Assembly (NCBI GenBank): GCA_030295235.1
Contig: AP026164.1
Span: 1,922,001-1,986,000 of the forward strand
Reading direction: 5' to 3'
Source of the DNA: Fistulifera solaris
Lineage: Eukaryota; Bacillariophyta; Bacillariophyceae; Naviculales; Stauroneidaceae
DNA length: 64,000 bases
Shown here: positions 1 through 10,959 of the stretch, one piece after another
Layout of the letters: each line of letters begins with the position of its first letter
How positions within the stretch are numbered: position 1 is the stretch's first letter
The notes under the pieces: generated by a model
The model's input: the letters and a program-made list of their open reading frames with translations, nothing else
Told to the model about the DNA's origin: nothing
Databases searched by the model: none
Translations under genes and position numbers: made by a program

Positions 1-999
1 TGAGAGGATTACCGACAGGACAAGTATTGTCAATGCGTGTAAACTGATCAAAGTCCAATCCGGCTTTGGCAGCCGCCTCCCGAACAGCTGGAACGGCAGC
101 AGAAGGTAATATAGGTTCTTTGGCGTAGACAAAGGCACCTTCGTAGTTCCCCTTGTAATGTATGACCTTTGTAAGCGACTAACTTGAAAGGAGGCACTTC
201 TTTGCTTCCATCCGACTCTCCCAGAATATACCAGTTTTCACTAAAAGAAAGACCGTACATTTTCCCTTCCGTGTGCATGGTAGGTGCGTCTTTCGACTTT
301 GTATCCTCAAGAACCATATGCTCGGTCAACGAGTTTTCCCAGAAACCTCCTTCCGGCCGTCGGACGCGGAAGAAAATTCCCATATCTACTTCCTTGTCAT
401 TGACTCTCTCGAACGTGTTGGTTTGGCAATCAAACAAATCATAATTCGGGTTCAGCCCATCCGTTTTGTACCACGATCCCACCAGTGACCTAGGATCGAA
501 CGCTTCCACTTTGTAAGGAAATCCCACCGTTTCTGCCGAGTTGTCGACATTTTTCGGCACTTTGACACACTCGTTTTCTTCGATCGTACACGACAGCCAG
601 TCGTTCAGTGCCTCGGAACCGAATTCGGCAAAACATTGTGTGGCACAGGCCTGTTCTCCCCTTACAGCGTCCCAGGCACGTGACACCTTTGATCCCTCGG
701 GGATTTTGAAAGAGAGCCTTCGTCTGATCGCCACATTTTTGGACGAAACAAGACACATCGGATTTATCCATTTGATTTTCCTTGGCGTACTCGGCAAAGC
801 CGTCATAGGCAATAGATGGTGAAGATGTGACGAGAGCAAAGGCCAGTGCGACGGAAGCAGCCGTTTGTTGCCAACTATTTTTGTGTGCTTCGAGTTGTGT
901 GCCGATGTGTCGCGTGGGTTTTGGGTTGTTCCGAGGAGCGAACGACTCCACGCAGTAATGGTGTAGGGCGATTAGACCAAACACAAGTAGCGACTTCAT
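1..999 (-). CDS. violaxanthin de-epoxidase-like lipocalin, probably VDR type (3' end off window)
   Basis: Plastid enzyme of the violaxanthin de-epoxidase superfamily, which reduces xanthophyll epoxides in the thylakoid lumen; the exact substrate of this member is unknown. The ATG at 999 opens a tripartite presequence: a signal peptide (MKSLLVFGLIALHHYC), an ESFAP cleavage motif and transit region, then a second hydrophobic stretch ending PSIAYDG that fits thylakoid import. A Cys-rich domain follows (DVSCFVQKC, CLGRC, CATQC, WLSC, NECV), then the lipocalin core (GLNPNYDLFDCQ, RRPEGGFWEN, ENWYILGESDG, AYKGHTLQG, FTRIDNTCPVG). The MHTEGKMYGLSF segment looks more VDR-like than true VDE. The frame slips at two four-base C runs on the plus strand (658-661 and 149-152). 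One base fewer in each restores CKGEQACATQC and HTLQGNYEGAFVYA. The reading frame is still open at base 1, so the C-terminus is missing. Confidence 0.85.
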
Positions 1000-1474
1000 T
1001 CTGGATAGGAACAATGGGAGTATGAAGACTGAATGGTGGTGCTTTTGTAATGGTTTCAGTTATTGATGTTGCCGAGCACTTTGACGGGGCTATACTGGTA
1101 GACTCGTTGAAGATCGGTGCTAGGTGGAAGGATGATGGTTTGTTGCGCATGTTTCCATTCGCGTTACATTCGTGACCCAATCTCTCGCAATGGTACAGCA
1201 TACTTGAACAATGTGTACTGGTACTATAGGATGGATTGCAACTAACTTTTTGTTGCGTTGGTACGGTCGTGCGTCGTGCGTCATTCAAGTTGACGAAGGT
1301 CGGACGCCCAAACGTCACCGTGAAACGACGTTGCAAACAAATTGGACATCGACATCAACGACATCGGCGCTACCAGGGTAAAGATCCACAACGACACTTG
1401 CATCAATAACCATTCTTTTCACTATTCTGAAAGTTTGCGACTCAACCATCAGCTTACTTGTTTGCTAGATTCCG
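1000..1474. promoter_or_regulatory. shared divergent promoter region
   Basis: These 475 bp separate the start codons of two divergently transcribed plastid-targeted genes (VDE-like on the minus strand, RCCR-like on the plus strand). No gene is visible. A bidirectional promoter is inferred from the arrangement only; I recognise no specific factor site. Confidence 0.45.
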
Positions 1475-2348
1475 ATGAGAGCCTCGTCCGCACTTCTCGT
1501 GGCACTGGCAGGGACTCCGTTGGGCGCTGCCTTTGCGCCCCCGTCACCTCCACAACATCGTCTCGTTCCACATCGTCTCACTGCATGAGTCTGCGTCCCG
1601 TTTACGATGAACTATGTCAAAAAGTAGGGGCACAATTTGATCTCAAATACACTGATTTTACGAATGTTATTGGAGGACAGTCGTGGCAGTGCCCGACAGC
1701 TTCCGGAACAGCGGAATGGCTGGATGAATCGAGTCCTCGATTTTTGACGGGAGTCTCCTTTTGACACGCGAAAACGACCCCGCCGTGGGATTAGTGGAAG
1801 AATTGACGATCAATGTCTGGATGGGTCCCAGTTACGATACGCCCCACATGCTATTGACATTCGGAGAAGCCGGAGACGGGCAATATTACGTCACAGCGGA
1901 TTACGTTCCCCGCGGACCCAATGTCTTGGGCAGCGATCCGCAGTATTTGGACATGTACTACGGACCTGACGTTCAGCGGGCGTGGTCGGATGCCTACCCT
2001 CCTCCGGGACAAGCGAGTGATTCATTTCCGCTGCGACCGGCGTACGAGTTCGAGGCGCGTTTGCTGGATTCTCCGTGCCGTATTTCGGTCGTAGGAATGG
2101 ATGCTTCGAAAGCTTCAGCACTCGCAACTCAACATGTAGAGCGATTCCTGGCCTGGGTGGACCAGGCAGAACCTATACCAGCGCGATCTCGTGGTGCCTT
2201 CAATATGCGAGATGATAAATTGCGTCAGTACTTTTTCCGCGCCCAATTTCAACTGCAAGCACGATTGTTGGGTGAAGAAGTGGGATCTGTCGTTGCGGCT
2301 GCCAACACTGGACCTACAGCGGAAGCCTATGTAGGCGGGGGGAGCTAA
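1475..2348 (+). CDS. red chlorophyll catabolite reductase-like protein
   Basis: Resembles the RCCR family, ferredoxin-dependent bilin reductases that act on the linear tetrapyrrole made from pheophorbide a during chlorophyll breakdown. The ATG at 1475 opens a diatom plastid presequence: signal peptide MRASSALLVALAGTPLG followed by AAFAPP, then a Ser/Thr-rich transit stretch. The mature part shows RCCR landmarks: a SGTAEWLDES segment, a hydrophobic MLLTFGEAG strand, ADYVPRGPNVLGSDPQYLD (matching the plant DLPPRKD..LHPEY region) and MYYGPDVQRAW. The frame slips at the C run 1538-1542 and the T run 1759-1762. One extra base in each gives a continuous reading of about 291 residues. A later Met (near 1585) could start a shorter cytosolic form, but it would lose the clear presequence. 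Diatoms do not form plant-type red catabolites, so the real substrate may be another bilin. Confidence 0.72.
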
Positions 2349-2956
2349 AATATGTGAATCAGCTAAGGGTTAAGGAACAAACTCCAGCAATTGTAATTAC
2401 TGATTGATGGTGACTCTCTACGCACGCGCTTACTTTATTGTAGCTATTTTTCAGCACAGATCACTATTTTCTGCAGTGTTGCATTTGTCTAGAGGTGGAG
2501 TCGATTTTTTGCGTTCCAAAAACTGGCTCTCTAGCTCTAGGGATGTGAGCTATAGAACTCCGGAGTACCAGGTACCAGGTACTGTGGTGCCTTTGCTTTG
2601 ATTTTGTCTCACTGAGACAAGTAGGACTATCGGAATATACTGTCGAATTTTGAAGCCGTTGGTGGATCGAATTCTATTTCTGTACTTAATAGATCATTGT
2701 AAAGGTTACGCCGATCCCCGCTGAATCGTGTTTACTGTAGAGTAAATTTGAAATGTGGAACTACAAATAAGGTAGTTTGGCCGTTGAACACGCCAACCAC
2801 GCCGCGGATGTTTCCTCCAACTTGGGCGGCAGCAAACAACAAAATCACAAGCCACAAGCAAAAAGCTGTTGATGTCGCCTGTTACAAGTACCTCCGATAC
2901 CATGGTCATTACCTAATATTGAATAAATCCTACTTTAAATTGAACGTCTCAACAAT
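2349..2956. other. intergenic region
   Basis: No gene is seen. It holds the 3' flank of the RCCR-like gene, a GTAC-rich island at about 2561-2590, and AT-rich sequence leading to the LRR gene start at 2957. Confidence 0.5.
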
Positions 2957-5900
2957 ATGGAAAACGATCAATCGGGGGATCGAGGGGACAAGTTACGGCA
3001 ACAACTGCAACATTTCGATGACCTGCTGGAAGAACAACAGAGTGCTTTGCGTGATTTGTTGGCTTCGCCACTTGGCACCAAAGATGAAGATGACGATTTA
3101 GCGGACGAGCTGGAAGATCTGGCGCGATCGGAAGAACTGTTACGTCAAGAATTGACCAAGCTGCCGAATAAGGCCGACGCTGTCGCGCCGACCACTTCAC
3201 AACCAACCCAAAGCAATCGACCACTTCGTGACAAGCAAACTTATGTAACAATACCGAGGGAAACAAACGGTTCGAATCATAAAGAACAAGGAATCATCTT
3301 TTACCGAGACAACTGGGACGACGAGTTATTCAGGGAACTTGGGGAAAATGATCATCTTGTTGATGACTACGAGAATGATGAGGAAATGACATGGAACCCT
3401 GGTGATTTTGTTTCTGAGCCTCTTAAAGGAAGTCCCAACAAGAGTTTAGCGGAGCTAGATATAATGCTGTCGTGTGATCAACCCGCTTTGTCTACTGCGG
3501 ACGAGGAGCATGGCCGAATCGAAAAGAGACAGGATAGGAGACAAATAGCTAGTGATGTCGAAGAGGCCGCGATAATTCCTCTCTCGGCTACAATCTACCA
3601 GTCAATCACGGGTCCGACAGTGACACCTCAAAAAGAACAACAGAAACTAACCAGGAGCAATGAACTGCCATTTACGAAATCTTTTATCGCAAAGACGCCA
3701 TCACCCTCGAAAGAATCTTCCATGTCTATCACTCCTCAGTCCACTGATGCACCGACTCCTACGAGAGCGCCTTCTTCACTCAAAAATAAAGATGCAAAGC
3801 CTTGGTTTGGCAAACCCGCTTCCAAGAAAGGTCATTTTCCCTCACCAGCTCCTATGACTGGAAAGAGGCCCTGGTTCTCGAGAACACCGCCGCCTGTGGC
3901 TGCAAAGTCAAGAGAGCGTGCCGCGTTGTCGTCCACCGAAACTCCATCATCCAATGCGAGCTCGAGAGTTCGTCCTCCAAAAGAACCAGCTCATTCTGTT
4001 GAAAGAATATCAACAAACGCAGAATCGCCATCTACTCCAACGCTTGTCAGCATCCTGCAAGAGACTATGGCATTTAACCCCTTGGAAGAGCACCATGAGC
4101 AGGTGCTTGGGTCCTTAATGCTTAGTCCAGAAAATATCGTGTTTGAGTCGTCCTCGGATGACGATACATACGACGAATCAATAGAACATGCCAGAAAAAA
4201 CTTAGACTATGCTCTTGAGAGCAAACTTGCTGTTAAGGGGGCTTCGAGCCTCGCTGCTGGGTCTTTTCCAAATGGATCAGAAGTATCTCCTTCCTTGGCT
4301 GGACATCCTGGTCATGTTCGAAGGCCAAGTTTGGGGGATCGAGAACCACCCCAACGCTGGTCCCCGGCAAGCTCATCGGGCGGATCGAAAGGTGCGAGTC
4401 CAGAGGGACTGTTATCGACTAACCCTGAAATTGATTATGTTCGTGCTACATCCGAGGACTTGTATCCAGAGTTTCATTTTTATGCTTTTTAGATCAGAAG
4501 GCACTCCAAGGGCTCCTTCCTCTGGCGTAGAGCAAACACAGCTGGAGAACGCGTCAAATTTGTCTCCGGATCGTTCCCTTGATACTTCATCGGATAGTGT
4601 TTCCTACGATTCTGCTATGGAAACCCAAACTACGACTGCGTCAATTGGGGCTTTGTCCGGTAACGACGCACTTTCTAGTAATGAGGCCCGCTCTTCACAA
4701 GGAGAGCCCTTCACTAAAGGCTCTTCCACTGCGTCCCAATCATTTGTTACGGCCATGGACGATATTCCATTATCCGGCAATGTATCCGTGAAAACGATAT
4801 CTTCTGGTGACGCGTCCCACATTACTTACGCAACTGCACGAGAACAAGAGGAAGAAAATTCCTCGCTCGTTACAGGTCGGATTACTTCTGGGGACAGTCT
4901 ACATGATGGTCTGAGCAATATGGAAGCTGGAAGTGCAACGGTAGGGACAGTGGCGGCTACGGCTAAGGATTTAACGACCTTCCGGAACAGCGACAGCGAC
5001 TCAGAGACCTCGCAGTCTCGGACTTCTGGTGAACGAACCTCCTCTTGCTTGCAAGCAATTAAACAGGGCCTAGCGAGACCTCTCTCAATTCTTTTCCTGC
5101 TTGTGATCATAATGACTGTTGTTGGAATTTCGATACGCTTGATTATCGAGTCGTCGAGGAATGACAACGCATCTATAGTAGTACCAGAGGAAAACTTTCC
5201 TATGCCCTCGCTGGGTCCAAGTGCAGACCAACTATCACCTGCGCCACTCTTTCCAACATCCAAACCAACAATTACGCCAATTATCCCCTCTCGTGCTCCA
5301 AGTATGACACCGTCTGAACCTGTACCTTCTTTAGGTCCTACGTCAATACCAACACAAGCGAAAACTCTAAGCAACGCGCCGACGACGACCCCAACTGCTC
5401 AGCTTCATGTTCCTTCGACGAAACGACCAACATCAGCATCTCCCTTGGGAGAAACACTTCTTCCTACTCGCTCAACGACATCTGCGGCTCCTTCGGACGT
5501 TCGATCGGACTTGTTGAAATTGCTCAGTTCTGTGTCATTTGACGCTGGTGTTGCACTGCGGAATGTAAGCACTCCACAGTATGCTGCCTATACGTGGCTA
5601 TCACAGGACGAATCATTGCCTGATTACTCTGATGATCGACTGATTCAGCGATACGCCTTGGCCGCAATTTATTTTAGCACCGATGGTGATGGTTGGTCAC
5701 AGAAAACAGGCTGGTTAGGTGATGGTTATGAGTGCAAATGGTACATGCGGTCTAGCATCGGTTCTTGTGATTTATTGGGCCGTATTGTGTCACTAAATTT
5801 AGGTTTTAACGACATCGAGGGTACTATTCCTCCTGAGATAGGGCTGCTGGGACATTTGGAACAATTGGATTTGGGTGGTGGTCCGGGTCGGCAACTATCT

Positions 5901-6785
5901 GGCTCTTTACCAAAAGAAATTGGGCAACTGAACATGCTAAAGAGACTTTTTCTAAGCGGCAATCGTTTGACAGGAACGATCCCAACAGAAATAGGCTTAC
6001 TTTTGAATGTTCAAGAGGTTCGCATAAATGGAAACTCTCTTCGGGGTATTGTACCGACAGAAATCAGCAACTTGCGCAACGCCAGAATAATTGATTTGAG
6101 CGATAACAAGTTGACGGGCAGTATTGCATCGAGTGTTGGAAATTTGACTGGTTTACAGTCGCTTTTTCTAGATAACAATACTTTCGTAGGAGAACTCCCA
6201 AGCGATATAGGTAACTTGGTTGGCCTTCAAACGCTGAGTTTAGCTGGAAACCTAATCACTGGAATACCGAAACAGATTGGCTCTCTGGTTAACTTGACAA
6301 CGTTTCATTTGGACCGCAATGAATTATCGGCAGGCTTGCCGTCGACTCTGCAGCAGCTTACGAATCTTCGGTACCTTTCACTATCGCAAAACAAGTTCAA
6401 CTCTACCATCCCTTCCACATTGGGGTCCTTGATAAATCTCAACGAGTTGGACCTGGCTTCAAACCGGTTCACTGGAACCATACCAGGTGAAATTGGCGAA
6501 ATCAATAGTCGCTTGCGCGTGCTGAAGTTAAATGGCAACAAGCTGACCGGTTCTATCCCCGAGCGATTCAGCCATCTCGATCGGATCAATACGCTCGCAC
6601 TCCATGACAACTTGCTGATTGGTGCGGTACCGTACACAGTTTGCCGTGTGTTTGAATGGATCATCCCTTCCTTCAGTGTCGATTGTAACGAAGTGGACTG
6701 TCCCTGCTGTAATTTTTGCTGCGATGAACAAAATGGATGCATATGTCAGTACAAAGATACGGAAGAAGAATGGCGATGTTACTAA
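2957..6785 (+). CDS. type II membrane leucine-rich-repeat surface protein
   Basis: About 1,275 residues when joined. The N-terminal part (about 700 residues) is acidic, low complexity and probably cytosolic. A single hydrophobic segment near 5080-5150 (SILFLLVIIMTVVGISIRLI) is the likely signal anchor. A Pro/Ser/Thr stalk follows (PSLGPS, APSMTPSEPVPSLGP), then an LRR ectodomain. This begins with the N-cap typical of stramenopile LRR proteins (ALAAIYFSTDGDGWSQKTGW, near 5660-5715) and has about a dozen plant-type repeats of the form NxLTGxIPxxIGxL. It closes with a Cys-rich cap (CNEVDCPCCNFCCDEQNGC). No kinase domain is present. The upstream and downstream ORFs meet at two T5 runs (4477-4481 and 4486-4490); one T fewer joins them as HFYAFRSEGTPRAP. 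Without that correction these would be two genes, and the first would end exactly at the slip. Function is unknown; ligand binding or adhesion at the cell surface is inferred. Confidence 0.75.
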
Positions 6786-7333
6786 ACATTCATATAGACA
6801 GCGAGGGCTAGCATGTGAGCGCCGCCTTTCCGTTTTCGTTAAAACATCGTCTGTTGGCACCAGAGAAGTGCCAGTAATGCTTGGACCTTTCGAACACATA
6901 TCAGCTGCTTTTTTACATCAGACATCCTAGATTCGGCCGCGGTCTCTGGTGAAAGATGTCGACACGTGGCAAATAAGGAAGTTAGCAGTCAGCATTTTAC
7001 AAGACGAGTTAAAGGCATCGAACTATCACCAGTTTGGTCGTAGAACAGCGCTGTCGTAATCTTCCCAGTAAATAATCTGATTGATTATGAACGTATTTTG
7101 ATGGTTCTTATTATTTCGAACTGCTTGCTTTCGTGCCCGAACGATAGACAATGGCAATGTTCCGAATGCCGAATCATCAGCAACCTAGCTAGGGCGTGCT
7201 ATGGAAATATCTTACCGGCACTCCTCACAATCTCAATTGATACCGTTTTGATCCAGATCTCGTTTTGCGCAATTGAAAACAAAGTTAGTGGTTAGTGTTT
7301 TGCTTTCTTTCTCTTTCCAAATTACTCCGTATC
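6786..7333. other. intergenic region
   Basis: This is the 3' flank of the LRR gene and the promoter of the CoA-binding protein gene. I see no RNA gene, no repeat and no convincing ORF. Confidence 0.5.
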
Positions 7334-7888
7334 ATGGATAGCTTTCTTTTATCTTTGACTGCATTGTACGGAGTAGTTGGTTTTCTTGCTTTTTCTTTCA
7401 TGCGATTTGGTCGACTTCCAGTGATCCTTCAGGCTGCGTTTGCTAGCAATATGACTTTCCAGAATTCGGATGCCACAATCCGGAAAATTCTCACAGAAAC
7501 GCGAACGATTGCTTTGGTGGGGGCGTCGCCGAAACCAGAGCGCCCCAGCCACGAAGTCATGGGCATCCTGTTACACGCCGGCTACAAAGTGATTCCGGTC
7601 AATCCTGGTCAAGTAGGAAAGGAAATTTTGGGAGAGAAAGTATTTGCGACGTTGAAGGATATTCCGGAAAAGGTTGACATGGTGGATATTTTTCGTCGCA
7701 GCGAAGATGCCGGTGCGATCGTCGACGAGGCGATCGCAATCGGGGCAAAGAGTGTCTGGTTGCAGATAGGAGTGATTGACGAAGAGGCTGCAGCTCGTGC
7801 CGAGTCGGCTGGATTGCTTGTGGCCATGAACAAATGCCCGGCTATTGAATTGCCTCGGCTAGGGCTCTCTAATATTCGTCATGCATGA
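7334..7888 (+). CDS. CoA-binding domain protein (YccU type)
   Basis: A protein of 184 residues with a Rossmann-like CoA-binding domain of the bacterial YccU family. Diagnostic segments are [74 protein letters not shown] and [14 protein letters not shown]. These proteins bind CoA or NAD in bacteria; their cellular role is not established. The ATG at 7334 adds about 50 residues ahead of the domain, with a hydrophobic stretch ([16 protein letters not shown]) that could be a signal anchor or part of an organelle presequence. An internal Met just before the domain ([12 protein letters not shown]) would give a soluble form. The stop lies 148 bp from the convergent stop of the PP2C gene. Confidence 0.82.
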   Translation: MDSFLLSLTALYGVVGFLAFSFMRFGRLPVILQAAFASNMTFQNSDATIRKILTETRTIALVGASPKPERPSHEVMGILLHAGYKVIPVNPGQVGKEILGEKVFATLKDIPEKVDMVDIFRRSEDAGAIVDEAIAIGAKSVWLQIGVIDEEAAARAESAGLLVAMNKCPAIELPRLGLSNIRHA

Positions 7889-8036
7889 ACAAGGACTCAC
7901 AGGAACGCAGAACATTAACGCACAGCTATTACAGTCGATGCTTGATGCCGGTATGTTGGCTATCTATAAATTATTGCTTATTTTCACTCTTTTTGCACCA
8001 ACGATACGCCAGAGGCGTCAAACTTGTATCAAACGT

Positions 8037-10373
8037 TCATTTATTTTTTTCTTTTCCAGCAGTCATGGAACCGCCTTGCAAAAGTGGTCCCATGGTCTGC
8101 TTCAGAAGATTGCTGTCAAGCTGCCAGCATGTTGTTGTGGAGAGAGAAACAATGGTATTCATGTATTTTCCCTTTCCAGAAAAGATCTCGTCACCAAAGT
8201 GGCTGCCGGCCTTGAGATTGCTTCGCCTTGTCTCGCCGTTCGACGACATGTGCACCGAGTAGCAAGTACCGCTCTGGATTACGAACATGCTGTCTCCTGG
8301 TTTTCCTTGCTCGCAAATATTTTCACCGCGACCAAAGGTGATTTCATCCATGATTGCGGCAAGCTTGTTGATGCCGTCCGAATCCAAATACTGGAAGTAT
8401 GGAATTTCACCGAGAACTTTCTTCAGCTCCTTGCGATGATCTTGTGCTTGCATTAAGACTTGACGAAAGGCGGCACGATGCAGTGCCCACAAGTGGCCGT
8501 CCGTTTGGGCCACAATCGAAGCGGAACGAGGCGCTGAGTACATGAGAGCCAGTTCTCCGAAAGCAGGATGTGCGTGCCTTTCACGGGATCCTTCATAGAC
8601 GTGCACGATGTGACCTCCCTCACCCGTGGCATCTTCCTCTCCATCCGGTACAATGCGCACCTCAAAGCGACCTTCATCAATTATGTAAAAACGGTCTCCT
8701 GTGGTACCTTGTCGGATAACCCAAGACCCTGCCTTGACTTTGACGGATTCCATGCAGGCAAAAATCATTTCACGTTGTTCGTCATTAATATTTCGGAACA
8801 TGATAGAGGCTTTAATAGCATCAGCAATGCGAGCTTTTTTCTTCAGCTGTCTTTTCGGTTGCGTGTTTTTCCAGTCAAAATCAGCATCTTCGGCGTCTTC
8901 TTTTCCACGCATCGATTTGCCCATCTCTCGGAGTTTTTGAATTTCTTTGGACTTCTCCTTTGAGACATTCTTGCGGACGGGGCGTAAGCCTTCTGTTGTC
9001 ATGACCATATTTTCGACCGTATCTTCTAGCTCACCCACTTCAGATTCTGACGGCTCGTCTCTCGCACTAGAACGCAAGTCTGTAGACACTCCGTCAATAA
9101 AGATACAAATCATGGTGATATCATCCGTTCGTGATTCATATTGCAACCACAACTCATAGGCTTCAGCTACAACCGCACGGCATGCCTCCAACGGATCTTG
9201 AAACTTCGCGCAGATATCAACAACACTCTGATTGGTCAAGAACTCAAAGACACCATCACTCGCTAGAACAATAATCTTGTCATCTGGCGTGATTTCGCGC
9301 GTGAGCATCTCTGGTTCAGCAAAAACGCCTAGTTCCTCGGCCATCGCATCTCCCAAAGAACGTGTGAAAGCAGTTCCCGGATAGTCTCCCGTGGGGTGCC
9401 ACACACGCGGGGGGTCGCCACCTTCATCCAACTCTTCACCGAGCTCGAAATCTTCGTTCTCCGATGCATCCACAATTGGTTCAAGTCCTTCCAACTGGTC
9501 TAAGGACAAGATTCTCGCACCAGTCGCTCGGATACGTGCACGCTCGTCCTTTCGATATGGTGTTTGATCTCGACTGAGGGGAAGTGCCTTGAGGGCAGGA
9601 CGACCATTCTTACCCTTCGATTCTTGTCCGAGCACAGCACGGCTGTCGCCGACGTTGGATATGGTAATGCGATTGCGTCGACCATGCATGTACAGGGACA
9701 CAGCCGTCGTCCCTGATAGAGAATCGTCAATGGTAGGGTTACGATGTAGACCTTTGTTGGTCTCTACGTGGGCACGAAGAAGAGATGTCTGTACGGCTTC
9801 TTTCGTTAACTCTTGAGTACCTGCATGTTTGCGGGCTTTTTCTAGATGTGCCGACACTTGTTTGTATAGATTCTTCTTGGTGTAGATGGCACAACCGTCA
9901 CCTGTAGCACCATGGCCATCAAACACTCCAAAGAACGCATCTTGCTTTCCGGGTGTCAAAGACTCCTCTACACAGTAAGCATCTTGATTCGCTTTCATTG
10001 GATCATCTGGATAGTGGCCACGCTGACTGAGGTAGGCGTAACGCATTCGAACACCATTCAGTTCCACCTTACGAGATTCCTTTATGGCATCGATTCGATC
10101 ACGAGCTCGGTTGACTGGTGTCGCAGTAGAAGGAAGTTTCGATTTTGGTTCTTCTGGTTTCGCGGGGGAAGGTGGAGGCTGCAGTTTCGGCGGCGGCTGA
10201 GCTTGTTTCGGTTGAGTAGGTTTTGATTTGCTATGATTATCGTATTCTTGTGACAACTGGTTAACATTCGCCTTTCCAACCGCTGAAAGAGTGCTCATCC
10301 GCATTTTACCTTCATCGTGATCGAGGAGTCTCTGTGAGTCTCCGGTCGCGGCTTTGGAAGATCCACAACCCAT
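8037..10373 (-). CDS. PP2C phosphatase with two cyclic-nucleotide-binding domains
   Basis: One uninterrupted 778-residue ORF. The N-terminus MGCGSSK fits N-myristoylation plus palmitoylation, so membrane attachment is likely. A Pro-rich linker precedes a PP2C Ser/Thr phosphatase domain (about residues 105-435) with metal-binding landmarks FFGVFDGHGATG, NVGDSRAVLG, TRSLGDAMAEELGV, ASDGVFEFL and RTDDITM. A basic linker (KRQLKKKARIADAIKASIMF) resembles those ahead of cAMP-binding domains. cNBD1 has a good phosphate-binding cassette, FGELALMYSAPRSASI, with the conserved Glu and Arg. cNBD2 has FGDEIFSGKGKYMNTIVS, which lacks the Arg and is probably degenerate. Plants and some protists have PP2C-cNBD-kinase fusions. 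Here the protein ends right after cNBD2 with no kinase domain, so a phosphatase gated by a cyclic nucleotide is the simplest reading. Confidence 0.92.
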   Translation of the reverse strand: MGCGSSKAATGDSQRLLDHDEGKMRMSTLSAVGKANVNQLSQEYDNHSKSKPTQPKQAQPPPKLQPPPSPAKPEEPKSKLPSTATPVNRARDRIDAIKESRKVELNGVRMRYAYLSQRGHYPDDPMKANQDAYCVEESLTPGKQDAFFGVFDGHGATGDGCAIYTKKNLYKQVSAHLEKARKHAGTQELTKEAVQTSLLRAHVETNKGLHRNPTIDDSLSGTTAVSLYMHGRRNRITISNVGDSRAVLGQESKGKNGRPALKALPLSRDQTPYRKDERARIRATGARILSLDQLEGLEPIVDASENEDFELGEELDEGGDPPRVWHPTGDYPGTAFTRSLGDAMAEELGVFAEPEMLTREITPDDKIIVLASDGVFEFLTNQSVVDICAKFQDPLEACRAVVAEAYELWLQYESRTDDITMICIFIDGVSTDLRSSARDEPSESEVGELEDTVENMVMTTEGLRPVRKNVSKEKSKEIQKLREMGKSMRGKEDAEDADFDWKNTQPKRQLKKKARIADAIKASIMFRNINDEQREMIFACMESVKVKAGSWVIRQGTTGDRFYIIDEGRFEVRIVPDGEEDATGEGGHIVHVYEGSRERHAHPAFGELALMYSAPRSASIVAQTDGHLWALHRAAFRQVLMQAQDHRKELKKVLGEIPYFQYLDSDGINKLAAIMDEITFGRGENICEQGKPGDSMFVIQSGTCYSVHMSSNGETRRSNLKAGSHFGDEIFSGKGKYMNTIVSLSTTTCWQLDSNLLKQTMGPLLQGGSMTAGKEKNK

Positions 10374-10775
10374 CGTCCGTTGTTATTCTAAAAGTAAAGC
10401 TTCAGACGTAGGCAGATTCTTATTTTCGTACCAATTGAAGCTCATTCAGCAATTGCAAAGCAATTATCCGAAAGACAAAACTCACTCGATAGAGAAGCCG
10501 AGGGTGCACCAAAGGTAACCTCGTCGTCTTCGCCTTGTCTTCGCTACCAGACCAGGGTACCAGTACCAGGGTATCTGCTACTAGTATCTGCTCTCGAACT
10601 GCATTCGCCCTTGCAGTCATAGTCATTTGGCATTTGGCATCAATGTCGAAACGAGTTCAAGTGCTTTCCGTGAGATAGTGGGCATGGTTTTCAGACATTT
10701 TCCACAATTTTGGGCCAGCTTTTTCGGCGACCAAAAGAACGAGCGATGAACAGACCAAATCTTCACGACCGACGA
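10374..10775. other. intergenic region 5' of the PP2C gene
   Basis: Likely promoter of the PP2C gene. It contains a GTAC-rich island at about 10556-10590 and ends at the left LTR of the copia element. No gene is seen. Confidence 0.5.
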
Positions 10776-10959
10776 ACAGCGAATCCGGTCACGCTACGGT
10801 TGACGGATGTACGGCCGTTACGGATGAGCCGTCGTACCTCGCGTTAGCAGTCACAACATGCAACACATGGTGGTCATCTCCATGATTAGAAGGTGTAACG
10901 TAATTCATCTATTGCATGCCTATATTTCATTCTATTGCTGCCGTAATAGGATTAACTGT
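10776..10959 (+). repeat. left LTR of the copia element
   Basis: This 184 bp repeat starts ACAGCGAATCC and ends GATTAACTGT. It matches 16928-17113 at all but about two places. The ends ACAG and CTGT form a short inverted pair in place of the usual TG...CA. The flanking ACGA (10772-10775) recurs right after the other LTR. Confidence 0.9.

Noticed and set aside
1342-1764. Start of the RCCR-like gene at 1342
   Set aside because: That frame begins with non-coding-like sequence. The ATG at 1475 gives a clear plastid signal peptide and AAFAP motif.
7881-8456. 191-codon plus-strand ORF after the CoA-binding gene
   Set aside because: It lies mostly antisense to the 3' end of the PP2C gene, whose protein is clearly real.
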